Origin: Entrophospora sp. SA101
Taxonomy: Eukaryota > Glomeromycota > Glomeromycetes > Entrophosporales > Entrophosporaceae
Length of the DNA: 54,869 nucleotides
Assembly (NCBI GenBank): GCA_958430865.1
Contig: CAUDNR010000435.1
Span: 1-54,869, forward strand
Direction: 5' to 3'
Both the position numbers and the translations under genes were made by a program. Shown here piece by piece: positions 33,557 through 44,393 of the stretch (position 1 is the first letter of the stretch; each line of letters opens with the position of its first letter). A model generated the notes under the pieces. The model was given only the letters and a program-made list of their open reading frames with translations. It was not told the DNA's origin and made no database searches.

Positions 33557-35042
33557 TTAATATATACCTTTCAAATCTTTTATAACATCTGGAATGTATA
33601 AATCAATGACACCTTTCCATGCATACAAGTCTTTTAACCAATGTATGACAATTGATTGTGGTGATGCCCATTTTCTCCCTACAACATAAAATACTGGGAT
33701 CCTTGGGTCTTGAAAAAGTAAGCAATGTTCATCAATTGGATTTAAAGTTGAATTTGCATGATTAATTAGCCATTTTCCCAACCTTGTGTCTTCGCCCCCC
33801 CTCCATTCGGTTTTGTTGAATGGAGTTGTTGAAATCAGATGTGGATAATTCATCGAGAGAACTACAAGCATACCTGTAATATAGTACTTATGCTTACATC
33901 CGTAATACACATTATCTCGTGGCAATGGTCGAAGGTTAAGTGCCAGATTTTGAAAGTGTACAAATACGTCATCATCTGCCTTTGCTGCATAATCATATTT
34001 CATGGTACCGAGGTGCTCCCAAACCCACTTCCAGTAATAATACGCTTTGCCATTATTCATATTCTCTTCCATATCCAGCATTACAAGATCGCCATAGGTA
34101 TCATTCTCAGTAGTCAATTTTAATTTCAAATCGGGTGTGTACACATCTTTTGGTGGTCTTCCTAGGATAAACTTGAAATCCACGTTGTCGCCAATCAAAT
34201 TTTCTTGTTGCTTTAAATTTATAGCTCGTACTATACTTCGAATTTTATGCCCTTTTGCTGTCGTCCATATACCAATGAAAACACGGATTGGTGACCAATT
34301 CCACAATTCTTTGGAGGAGATTCCATTTTGTTCATGATAACTTTCACATTCCATTTTAGATTTGAATGGAATTGGCTGGTCTTGGTATGCCTGCATTTGT
34401 TCAAGGGTAGGTTTACCATGATAATTGAGAATGGGTCTTATCTTTACTGCTTTCGGTTTTGAAGCTGTTGTCGGTGTAATTGTTTGATTTAATTTTGAAG
34501 CCTTGGTTATGGTGGTTGACTCAATTTGAAGATCGTCATATTTATCGGGAATTTGATGGAAATCTTCGACTGAAAATACAGTAATGTTGAAATAATCTAT
34601 TATGTAGGTTTGATGTGTGTGCGTATAAATATATATGTGTCTCGTAAAAATAAAATTTATAAAACATATACAAATTTACTAAAGTCATATAGAAATTATG
34701 CAGAACGAATGAATCCGACCTCCCTGTATACTTTCTGTATAATAATAGTGAAATATATGTTATTATTATGGTTATTATTATTTGGAGTATTGAGAATGTT
34801 AGATTCCTGTAAAAAAAATAATTGATATTTTTCAAAGAAATATTTGTACTTTATTTTGCTTTCTACATGTAACAAAAAAAAAATTACACGCATTCTGCAT
34901 AATTTCTGTAGAATTTTAGTAAATAAATATATTATAGGGATGGAAATTTGAACCCACCATAATAATAATTTAGGCAGAGAATGATGATAAGAATGGTTTG
35001 CAAAACACAAGCAAATTTAATTAATGAGCAAGAGTAAAACAT
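33557..35042 (-). CDS. GT31-type glycosyltransferase, type II membrane protein (about 365 aa)
   Basis: The main exon is 34569-33557. The open frame extends upstream of the ATG at 34394-34396 to an acceptor (TGTATTTTCAG). A candidate first exon, 35042-34958, encodes MFYSCSLIKFACVLQTILII and LCLNYYY, a classic type II signal anchor; its donor (G|GTGGGT, phase 1) matches the phase of the acceptor. After a T/S-rich stem come RVFIGIWTTAKGHKIRSIVR (the GT31 entry block), YAAKADDDVFVHF (the metal-binding DxD) and RGGEDTRLGKW (the ED-x-x-x-G block). Family members add Gal, GlcNAc or GalNAc in beta-1,3 linkage in the Golgi; Fringe, which extends O-fucose, is one. The specificity here cannot be read. 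The proposed intron (387 bp) is longer than usual because a MITE sits in it. Confidence 0.75.
34672..34928. mobile_element. MITE inside the putative GT31 intron (about 257 bp)
   Basis: Left: ATTTACTAAAGTCATATAGA, then AATTATGCAGAACG. Right, reverse complemented: ATTTACTAAAATTCTACAGA, then AATTATGCAGAATG. The ends match over about 35 bases. Removing the element leaves an intron near 130 bp. Several overlapping open frames here are artefacts. Confidence 0.75.
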
Positions 35043-35111
35043 TTCACCTAAACAATAAAAATTTACGTTGATATGGCCCTTTTTTAAATAATTCAACGCT
35101 TCATCTGTGTG

Positions 35112-35290
35112 CCAAATAGAGATGTTAAATTGTTGATTTAACTGCAGTTTAACCACGGGTTAACCATTACAGACAGTTAAACCATAGTTTAAACCGCGGT
35201 TTGTTGATCTGATTAAGTATTAATATATGTTCAACAGTGGTTTAAAGCCGCAGGTTTACAACCGCAGTTCAACTCATTCAACATGGTTTT
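35112..35290. repeat. GGTTTAAACC-rich imperfect hairpin repeat
   Basis: Left: GTTGATTTAACTGCAGTTTA, then ACCACGGGTTAACC and AGTTTAAACCGCGGTTT. Right, reverse complemented: GTTGAACTGCGGTTGTAAAC. The ends are an imperfect inverted pair and the interior repeats (G)GTTTAAA words. It is a probable small non-autonomous element. Confidence 0.5.
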
Positions 35291-36603
35291 TACTATTTAA
35301 AATCCTTAGTGCCAAATAAACTCTGTTTGTTATTTTGATATGTAAAATAAATTGTTTCGAAACAATTATACATTTTGACTACAAGTTAAATTGAATTTTT
35401 TGTGGAAAAAATGTTATACAATTAATATTAATATTAATATTAATATATTATTTCCGATTTAGTCACGTGTACCAAGTTTCCCTGTTATCTATAAATTAAC
35501 ACTGGTGTCAAATTGGTGGTGATTAGTAGTCTTTTAAGCTCCAAAGAAATTAAAAAATGTCGTTTGAAAAACGAAAGTAGCAAATCATAATTTAGCTAAC
35601 CACACCACGATAAAACAAATGTTTTAGAAATAAACCCAAAGAAAAGAATTCATATTATAGATTTTTTACAATGTAAATTTTCGAATACTTAAAGTATTTA
35701 CTTTTAAATCTTGCCTAATTATAATAATTTTCGTAAAAAAAAATTACATGGGTTTTTTTATTATTGCAAAAGTTTTTCTCTCTCATTAATATCAATATTA
35801 AAACAATTCAATAAGTTCAATCACGTGAAATTTTTTGGGATGAGAATTGATTTGATAATTTTGATAGTAAAACTAATAAACTAATTTTTTTTGAAATAAA
35901 CTAATATTTTGATAATTGAAGTCGAAATTTCAGTTTGATTTCCAAATTGACTAAATCAAAGCTTTTCTATGACTCTAATAATAATTAATATACCAGTTTT
36001 TGAATTTAAACCAATTAGGAAAATTTTCATCTAAAAATGCAAAATGTTTCAATTAATCCTTTATTTTGACAGGATTTAAATTTCAACAAAGGCTGTTTCA
36101 AAATAACTCTACATTTAGTTAATCGTTTAATAAAAGATACATCAGTCCATCATTATCCTCCATTATCCAACCAAAACAAATGAAAAAATTCTTTTGTTGC
36201 TTAGGTTTAACTCCTTCGAAAATCTATTTATTTACTATTTACTATTATTTTCATGTTTGACTCGTCATATATTTATTCATTTATATTGCATGGCCATTTT
36301 CTGTTTTATACGTGAATATCAAAGATAATATCAGTCGATATTGTTGCTAATTAATTATCCAACACGTATAAAAGAACCCCGCAATTTATGTGCTTTCTAA
36401 ATGGGTTTTCTGTTAATAAATAATAATTCCTTTGGCACAAGATCATCATAAACCTATATAAAATCAATCCAAACCATTCGCTAACTATCTCACTCCTCTA
36501 ACCATAATTGGTGTGATTTTTCTCATATATAAATGAATCTTTCCAACCAATGCTGTGATAAAAATGGCGTGTAATTTTAATTCAATGTTGAAAAATTTAC
36601 TTG
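35291..36603. other. intergenic, no gene seen
   Basis: AT-rich, with no convincing frame or element. Confidence 0.5.
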
Positions 36604-37071
36604 TACAGTGCAGGACACCTAATCCCGCAACTTACTGCGCCACGACGACTAATTTTGGGAAAAATTTCCAATCAAAAATGCAATAAAAATTGTTTTGTCA
36701 TGTGATATTTCCTAGTCATTCCATAAATAGTAAAATCGGCAATAAGAATAAACATTGGGTTACCTAATATGGATGTGATCATCAACTAAAAATTCAAAAA
36801 CTTTTATTTTGTTTCAATTTGTTCATTTTTATATATATATAAATCGCGTGTAACGCGACAGTTTTGGGCTTAACATAGTAAACTTGTGCAACTTTGAGGC
36901 TTGATCTCTCCATGGTAATGTGACATATCAACAAAATGAAATCGTAGCTTTGTGGAGAAAGGTCTTAGCTTCAAAATCATGTTTTGTTTTTTTGGTGTTA
37001 CATTTCCATTCTGGTATACTAAAGAATATACAAGACAAATAAAAAGTTGTGGGACTAGGTGTCCTGCACTA
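36604..37071. mobile_element. MITE with GTGCAGGACACCTA inverted ends (468 bp)
   Basis: Left: TACAGTGCAGGACACCTAAT, then CCCGCAACTT. Right, reverse complemented: TATAGTGCAGGACACCTAGT, then CCCACAACTT. The ends match over about 30 bases and sit next to TA dinucleotides, suggesting Tc1/mariner-type mobilisation. There is no coding sequence. A solo end of the family lies at 8328-8358. Confidence 0.85.
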
Positions 37072-37789
37072 TAATTAACATTTAAAACCTGAATGTTACC
37101 ATTTTTACATTTGGAACTTAAATCTTGAACTAACTGTTTTAAATTTAAACTTCCTGAATATATTCTAGTGTTTGCCAGCCAAGGAATTTTTTAACGGCTA
37201 AAAAAAAAATTTCTTTTAACATTTATTTTTACAGCTGGAATTCTAGTGCAGAATTCAAAGGCATAGATATTTAGTTGAGATGGGTCCATCTCCAATAAAA
37301 CATACATTTGCTTAAAAAACAAAATACAATAACATTATAGCAGGATAAAAGTCATAGAGTTTCTATTCGTCTTATTTTAATTCGAATTATTATTCGTTTA
37401 TTCAAACTATTAAAACGAAATATCATAATAACAATACTAAATAATAGTAATGATAATTATAGTAATAATAACGATAGTAGTGGTAATAATAATACCGGCA
37501 AGTTTATCACCATCTGAAAAGTTTTTTCATCTACTGGGATTTAAGCCGGCTAAGGTTTTTCTACTGGCCAACATCACTAGTGGTGACACCAAAACTCCAA
37601 AGAAAATATCAACATACCAATGGTAACAGCATTAATACTATAATTAATGGCAATTCCTATTCTATGTACAATTATAACCAGGGCTGGCCGCGTAACTCAA
37701 CTAGCACTATTTAGTCATATGTTAAATCAAGTTTAGTCAAGGCTCTGTCAACCCTGATTATAATAATAACATTGTATTAATATAAATAT

Positions 37790-38165
37790 TTGTTTTCTTC
37801 AAAAAAACGGATCTACAGTTAAATGACTAAGTAATTATTGTTACGCGACCATCAAAAATATTCTAGTTGATATTACTAATGGTAGCAAGTAATGATAACC
37901 TTTTCTGTTTATTAATTTATTTTATAATAATAGAGAATGAATGATACTATTTTAATAATAATTCTTATTATATATATATATATAACATTATATTAATATC
38001 AAAACGGATTTATAGTTAAATGACTAATTATTGCTACGTAAACATCAAAAAAGTATAACGTAGTACTACCATCAATAACAATTCCTATTACTATGGTATT
38101 GTATTAGTATATTTGTCTTCAAAAAACGGATCTACGATTAAAATTATTGTTACGCGACCATCGAA
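37790..38165. repeat. three dispersed direct repeats (AACGGATCTACAGTTAAATG family)
   Basis: Copies at about 37790-37855, 37998-38050 and 38110-38165 share AACGGATYTA, then TTAAATGACTAA in the first two, then TTATTGTTACGCGACCATC (TTGCTACGTAAACATC in the second). Spacing is uneven, with TA-rich sequence between copies. Confidence 0.7.
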
Positions 38166-38970
38166 AAGAAAAAAAATTTAGCATCAATATCAAAATACCT
38201 TTAGTTGGTGATTACTATTATTAATATAAATTTGTATTATTGCATATTAATTTTAATATGTTTCATTTCAATAGAAATGAAAATTCTGTATAAAAAGATC
38301 CTATTAGTATGCATTAGTATTTTTTTTCCGCAATTTAATTTTTAAATACGCCTAATCTACCCAACCCTCCAATAAAGTTTTAAAATATGCTGCGGTCACA
38401 GATGGTTTTCGCATGGAATCTCTTAGTATATAATAAATCAAGGAATCTATGAATATTTTGTTAGGGATTCCACGCGGGACGGGGAAAAATTCCTGGGTCA
38501 ATATTAATAAAAAATTTAAAGGGATCCTTAAGCTTAAAACATTACTGATGATCGTGTAAACCGTAATGACATGACACTTCTTCTGGGCTTGTCAATTCAT
38601 AAACTTCAGCACAATTTTCCAAAAATTCTTTACTTCCTTTCCAATATTTTTATCAATTACCATCTTAGTCTTTCATTTAGATATTATTTTTATATCACCA
38701 TGAACTTTTGTTTTGATATAAATCAATTACTTGCCAAGCAATTTTTTATATTTTTAAAATAATTTCGCCCAATTTCCAGCATGTTGAGATGATTTTCTGA
38801 CAAAAAGCTGTAGTATTACTTCGGCAGCAGAACGTTCTTTTATTGATGGGTATTCTTTTTGAGCGGTCCACGACACTTGTGTTAACAATTTGCCAAGGAC
38901 TGTGTGAAGACCTGGATAATCCTATGTAAAAGCTAAAGGTTTACGCATAAATCAACTGTTGATAGAATAA
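38166..38970. other. intergenic, no gene seen
   Basis: A short patch near 38440-38500 (CCACGCGGGACGGGG) is unusually GC-rich. A 63-codon open frame at 38571-38762 has no recognisable content. Confidence 0.4.
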
Positions 38971-39060
38971 CTGACCTTGCCTTACTTGATTGTCGGTGAA
39001 ACAGGTGTTGGTAAAATGACGCAGATCCGAATGGCTTATTTTGATTTTCAAAAAAAATAA
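38971..39060 (+). pseudogene. DEAH-box helicase motif I fragment
   Basis: Thirty codons read LTLPYLIVGETGVGKMTQIR and then end. GETGxGKxTQI is the Walker A block of DEAH-box RNA helicases (normally GETGSGKTTQIPQ). Here the serine and first threonine are replaced and the following PQ is lost. No other helicase motif is adjacent, so this is a relic of a captured or duplicated gene piece. Confidence 0.5.
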
Positions 39061-39109
39061 ATAAATAATAAAATAAAATTTAAGAATTTAATTTCTGTAG
39101 TAATACATT

Positions 39110-39203
39110 GACAAAAAAAATAAATAAATAATTTCTGTCTTTTAATATTATTTATTATTTATTTATTATTTATTTATTTAATTATTTAATTATTTAATTA
39201 ATT

Positions 39204-39239
<36 letters not shown>

Positions 39240-39241
39240 TA
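39110..39241. repeat. (TTTA)n microsatellite
   Basis: Uninterrupted and near-perfect TTTA/ATTT units, cleanest at 39200-39241. Confidence 0.9.
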
Positions 39242-39310
39242 GACAAAAAGTCCAGCAAACAAATAACTAATATCAAAATTTAATTATAAGCAAATTTCTG
39301 TTGTAATACA

Positions 39311-39650
39311 TTGATTAGCCAAAACATACACAAAAAAGATTTTTATTTCGAGCAGGAACGCAATTTCACCATCAGAGCAATGACAGTAGTATTTCTTGAT
39401 AATCTAGAAAGATACAAGATTGGTCAAAGAAAGAGGCTTTGTTCCGTTGTTAGAGGAAATTACTCGAGAGGTTGGTTCATACCCAACCGCCTATGCAATT
39501 TTTTATAAATGCATCTGGGCTTGGCTGCAATGGTTGTATGTAGCAAACCATTGACAAGTATAAAATGTTTGGTGACGAATTGGTTCCTATCGAACTCATA
39601 CCATCTGGCGGTGTGATCGCAATTATAGACAAACAAGCGATTTTCGTTAA
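39311..39650 (+). pseudogene. coding-like remnants, unknown
   Basis: Blocks in different plus-strand frames look coding: RAMTVVFLDNLERYKIGQRK at 39375-39440, YPTAYAIFYKCIWAWLQWLY at about 39480-39540, and FGDELVPIELIPSGGVIAII at 39560-39630. Frame changes and stops separate them. Family not recognised. Confidence 0.35.
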
Positions 39651-39795
39651 AAGATGTTAGTGATCACGAACTTGCCCATCTTTTAAAAATTTATTATGTT
39701 TATTATTTATTCTATATATTAAGTATATTTATTTTGCGAAAACTATTATGAACATTAATATAAATAAGATATGGAGTATTAAATATAAGCATTAA

Positions 39796-41145
39796 TTACA
39801 CTTTGGTTGAGTTCCATATATATACAATATTTTTCAAATTAGTATTTTTTTGTTCACGAATTATTTTCTTGCGTCCTTCTTTAATTTTATATGTGTATAG
39901 GCTACGTATTCTGGCACAACCACTTGGACCACTAACAAAATAATCTGCGTTCATTAATATCAATTTATCCATAATACCCTGTACTCCCGCTCCTTTTAAT
40001 TCATGTTGTACTGCCTTTTGATCCAACCTTTTGTCATCAGATAAATAATCAAGTGCTTTCATTGATACCCATGTCTTTACTGAAAGTAAAGAATTTAAAT
40101 AACTTATTGCCAAATGATGGTTCTTTGTAATTATATCCCAAGTATCGGATTGTGATACATTATTATTGATATTATTTAATGGATAGTCAGTAGCCAAATA
40201 AACATTTTTTATTTTTGTTTTGTTTTTTAATTTTTGAATAAATCTAACAAGTTGTAATGAACACTTTGGAGCTAATTCTTCATCCGCTGATTCCATTCTC
40301 CAATGTATGGCAATAAAAGGTTTTAATTTGTTAACAACTCTACTGCTAGCTTCAACTATATGTTTTGCATAAGCTAAAACTGATCCTTTTTCCAAAAATT
40401 CACCTCCATAAAGAATATACCTTATCAATAATATTTCAACGTCTGTATCAAATTCTTTCATTAAAAAGCTTTTCATCTCTTCTCGATACTCTTTAGTACG
40501 TATATTAGCTCCACAATAAACCTCTTTGTAATCTATTGGTTTGAGATTTAATGAATTATAACATTGTTCATCTTCAGGATTTTTAAAAAATTGGGTTGAA
40601 GGTTTTGATGATGTGAATCTAGGTTCTTTATGTGACATGTAACTAAGAGTTACATTAGGTTTAAAACTACGTTCTCCAATCCAATTATAAAAATCTTTTT
40701 GTGTAATAACTTGTAAACCTGGCATATTTTTTTTTAGTTGTTCGATATCATAATAAAACTCAAACGGAAAATCAGAACACGCATTCATTTCAGAATGTCC
40801 AACATTTGTCAATACCAATGTTCTATTTAAGAATATTGCTAATTTTGCAAGTGACGAGAAATGTAAATTGAGTCTAGATTCTTGTTCCCCTAGTACTCCA
40901 TAAACGAACATAAATTTGCATTTCGGTTCACCACAATATTTCAAATTTATAGAAATATCTTCTTGTGAGAGAGTTGTAAGTGGGGATGATGAAGGCGGCG
41001 ATAACGATGAATTTTGGTTATTAAACAATAGATTTACAGCAAAGTAACTATAAAAAATCCATAATACGAAAATGATGAATAATACTTTTAGAGATACAGA
41101 AATTCGAGAATAAGAATTTATTGATTTTTTTGTTATTGGGGACAT
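39796..41145 (-). CDS. O-fucosyltransferase-like type II membrane protein (449 aa)
   Basis: A single exon. A short basic cytosolic N-terminus is followed by a signal anchor at residues about 19-40 (VSLKVLFIIFVLWIFYSYFA), an S/P-rich stem and a lumenal domain. Features fit GDP-fucose protein O-fucosyltransferases: FMFVYGVLGEQESRLNLHFS near the start of the catalytic domain (the position of the GNQxxR-type block), FIAIHWRMESADEELAP in the middle (the H-x-R motif that contacts GDP-fucose), and the late ADYFVSGPSGCARIRS block where the family has an SSFS-like motif. These enzymes transfer fucose from GDP-fucose to Ser/Thr in the ER or Golgi. The match is by motif, not by full-length comparison. 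Another GT-B fucosyltransferase family is possible. A GDP-fucose-type transporter lies about 9 kb away. Confidence 0.7.
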   Translation of the reverse strand: MSPITKKSINSYSRISVSLKVLFIIFVLWIFYSYFAVNLLFNNQNSSLSPPSSSPLTTLSQEDISINLKYCGEPKCKFMFVYGVLGEQESRLNLHFSSLAKLAIFLNRTLVLTNVGHSEMNACSDFPFEFYYDIEQLKKNMPGLQVITQKDFYNWIGERSFKPNVTLSYMSHKEPRFTSSKPSTQFFKNPEDEQCYNSLNLKPIDYKEVYCGANIRTKEYREEMKSFLMKEFDTDVEILLIRYILYGGEFLEKGSVLAYAKHIVEASSRVVNKLKPFIAIHWRMESADEELAPKCSLQLVRFIQKLKNKTKIKNVYLATDYPLNNINNNVSQSDTWDIITKNHHLAISYLNSLLSVKTWVSMKALDYLSDDKRLDQKAVQHELKGAGVQGIMDKLILMNADYFVSGPSGCARIRSLYTYKIKEGRKKIIREQKNTNLKNIVYIWNSTKV

Positions 41146-44100
41146 CTTTGAAGATAATAATTAATCAAAGAGTGTGTTTTATTAAAAAAAACAATTCAGA
41201 GAAAAAGATTTTATAAACGAATGCAGAACAAATTATTATTTATTTCAGAACGGGCGCCGGTGTAACGTAGAGTAACCGCATGATAATAACAAGATTAATC
41301 TTTGCATAATTATAATACATTGTGATTAATTTAAAATTTTTTTAAATGTGATACATGCATCTTTCATTCACCTATCATTTATTCAATTCATTAATCCGTT
41401 CTAGATATAACGTTGAAGCAAATAAAAAAAGTGGTAAGCATTTACTTCAACATTCTACTAGTTGTCAGAAATTTCATGATGTTCATAGCTAGTCAATTAT
41501 TTTGTGGCAATATTACAGTCAAACCTCGTTTCAATGAATCTTGTATCATCAAATTATAATTAAATTCGAGTTTAACTTCACATATAAATATACATATGAC
41601 AGGTCCCTCTTATACTTAGTGTCGCAAGTCAGCTAGGAAGTCACAAGTCGCGGCTAGCCGACTAAATATTTTATAGTTACGACTAGATTTCAGCCGTGAC
41701 TGATCAAAAATTCAAAAATAGTCCCAATTGTATTAATTATACAAACGTACGTAAAGTACATAATCTTGACAATATTAACCATTGAATGTACTGTATATAT
41801 TCTCCTAATATTCAATTAATTGGATTCCTTTAAAAAATTTTCTAAAATAAATTAATAAATAATAAAGGCACTGTCTGTGTTAAAATAACCACTCAATGAA
41901 TGTATAATTAACAACATATTCTTTTATAGCTTAATGAATGGTTTAGTGGAGGAGTTCCATATTACAATTTTTGGATAATTATGAACTTTTGATGATAAAA
42001 AAACATCCCGGATCATTGGATTTGGATCCGTGGGTATTAAAAAGACAAGCCGATATGATTCTATATATTAGTCAACTCATAGCTGAAATCTTGCATGTTA
42101 CTATTATCACTTCAAAATAAATAAATGTAAAAAAAAATTAAATTCTACGCAAATTAAATTCTACATGTAATATTATTACTGTGCAACATTGGTAAACAAT
42201 CCAGCTTCTTTTACTATACAAAATAAATACTACTCATACTGTTATCTTTTTCTACAAATAACAATAATTTTTTTATTTGCCTTCAGCGAATGAAAATGAA
42301 AAAATAACTGATTTTTTGTTTTTTACCTTCAGAGAAATGAAAAAACTGATTGATTTTTTGCAACCTGCATGCTATAATTAAAATATTTCTCAGATAATAA
42401 CATATAGTTAAAAAAAATATTGGCAGGAGAATTTTTATAGTTGATTAGTTTTTTACATAAAGTGAAAAAATAAAGTGAACCTTTACATATTTGATCTACA
42501 AATACATTTTTCTACAACAAAACGATTACTTTTGTTTTCAATTCAACACCCAAATTTTACAAAAAATTCCTTCCCAAAAAAATATTTTAGTTCTAAACAG
42601 AATGCATTAATTCGAATTCAATTCTGAATCCAATTCAATTCCGAATCCAATTCAGAATTCTTATCCATATTCATTAAAATTGAACCGCGTTTTTTATTTT
42701 TTTTACCTGAAGATCTACTTTGTTGATACTTTATTAACATAAAAAATTACACAAATTTTGATATATGAGGCAAATGATAAACGTATTAACCCTTTTTATT
42801 GAAAAATTCGATAAATATGGACATGCATCAAAACTATTGGCCCGAAATTTATTATATGTTAAAAAGACAACAATTAGTAAAGTCACGTTTTATTTATTTT
42901 AGTTAGGACTAACGTTGGGTAATTGATGAGCGTTACTAACTTAATTTGCTTTAGTAAACTATTGTCCAAAGGTTAATCAGAAATACTGACGGTGTATTAT
43001 AAATGTAAACCTTTTAAACGGGTTGTTTAAGTTGTTTTGTAAATAATCCAAAAGCGAGTTTGCAATCAGCCAGACAAGCGTAAACGGAATAAATCTGTCA
43101 AAAGTAAATAAAAAAGGAACATTATGGAAGCATTTGAGATTTATAAAAGAGACATCTTTATTTATTTATAGTTATCTGGTGCCATTAAGTGTGCTTACGG
43201 ATTCGCTGAAGCTCTCTATGTACAACAAGAAAGAGGCAGTAGACGAAAGCCAAAGTAAACTCGTAAGCTAGTTAATTGTCAAGCGCCGAATTATTGTGAA
43301 CTGCTTTCTTGCAATTAACTGACAAGCGTAGCCCAAAAGCTAAATTATCGTCAGCCATACTTATTAAACAATCAGCGCTATCAAAAAGGCTACCTTGCAT
43401 TAGCCGACTTGCTGGAGGTAAGTACTGTTTTTTCGGATGATACATTATACATTTGCGAAAGGATGTCTTGAATCTTGGATAATTTTAACGTGGATTAATA
43501 ATATTGAGATCACATAGAGTACAAGCAAAAAATACCAGATTATATTTTGACAAAGATAAATCCGCTAAAAAGAAGAAATGTTGGTGAAAATTAGAAGGAA
43601 ATTGATTTCTATTAATATTTAATATTAATCAATTTTAACCAACCAGATCACTGTCAAAACTAGAATTTTTGCCAGCGCTAATTTTTGCTTTTAGATTAAT
43701 TGCTCCAATTATCTTACCCTAGTATAGGAATTTTTGTACAAGTTACAAGATTTTTAATGAAATTCCACTTTTTTAGTTCTCATTTGCTTTTTAAAGTTAT
43801 TAAAATACATATGAATGATTAAAATAATTTAGGAAACAGCAAAAATGAGACGTTATGTGCTTAGTGGTTATGACACGTAATGTATGACGAAACTTTTGAC
43901 TTTAATCATTGAAGTAATGAAGGTACTGACTAAAGGTAGTTAATTTTTCACCAAGGGCCATTTTGACGATTTGGCGAAAGTAAAAAGTGTTGACAAAAGT
44001 AAAATTGAATTTTTTTGTTTTATATATATGTAAGACATCCCTTAATTACAGAGAATAAATATTCCGAGTAAAATTATTTTGAAGACAAGAATCTAAATAA

Positions 44101-44362
44101 TTGTTGGTTGATAATATATTTTAATAAAAATTAGATCTAATTTTTACTTGTTTTGCCAATGACTTCAATGATTTTGATTTTCATCAAGGGTTTTGACTTT
44201 CGTCAAGGGTTTAGTCTTTCGTCAAGAGTTTAATCATTTGTCATTTTTTAGTGCATTTGACGAAATAGTTTCTCAATTTTTAGTGACACGTATTAAAAAG
44301 TTAAAATGACATAAAAGCGCGTGTTTTTTTTTTAATCCCACTTTCTAACTTTTATTAAATAA

Positions 44363-44391
<29 letters not shown>
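41146..44391. other. intergenic, repeats only
   Basis: CAGTCAAACCTCGTTTCAAT at 41517 resembles a transposon end with no partner found. An imperfect palindrome, AGTCGCGGCTAGCCGACT, lies near 41646-41664. A short (C)CAATTC/GAATCC repeat lies at 42605-42660. A patch at 43170-43440 looks partly coding (YRQPYLLNNQRYQKGYLALA before a GTAAGT) but has stops. Around 43970-44280 words such as TTTCGTCAAGGGTTT recur, possibly related to the 33071-33210 minisatellite. Confidence 0.4.

Positions 44392-44393
<2 letters not shown>

Noticed and set aside
33839..34419. Three other frames over the GT31 exon
   Set aside because: They are shadows of the GT31 reading frame, which alone has DDDVFV and the flanking family blocks.
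34542..35010. Open frames on both strands upstream of GT31
   Set aside because: They cover the inverted ends of a MITE and the intron; only the short 35042-34958 segment fits as an exon by phase.
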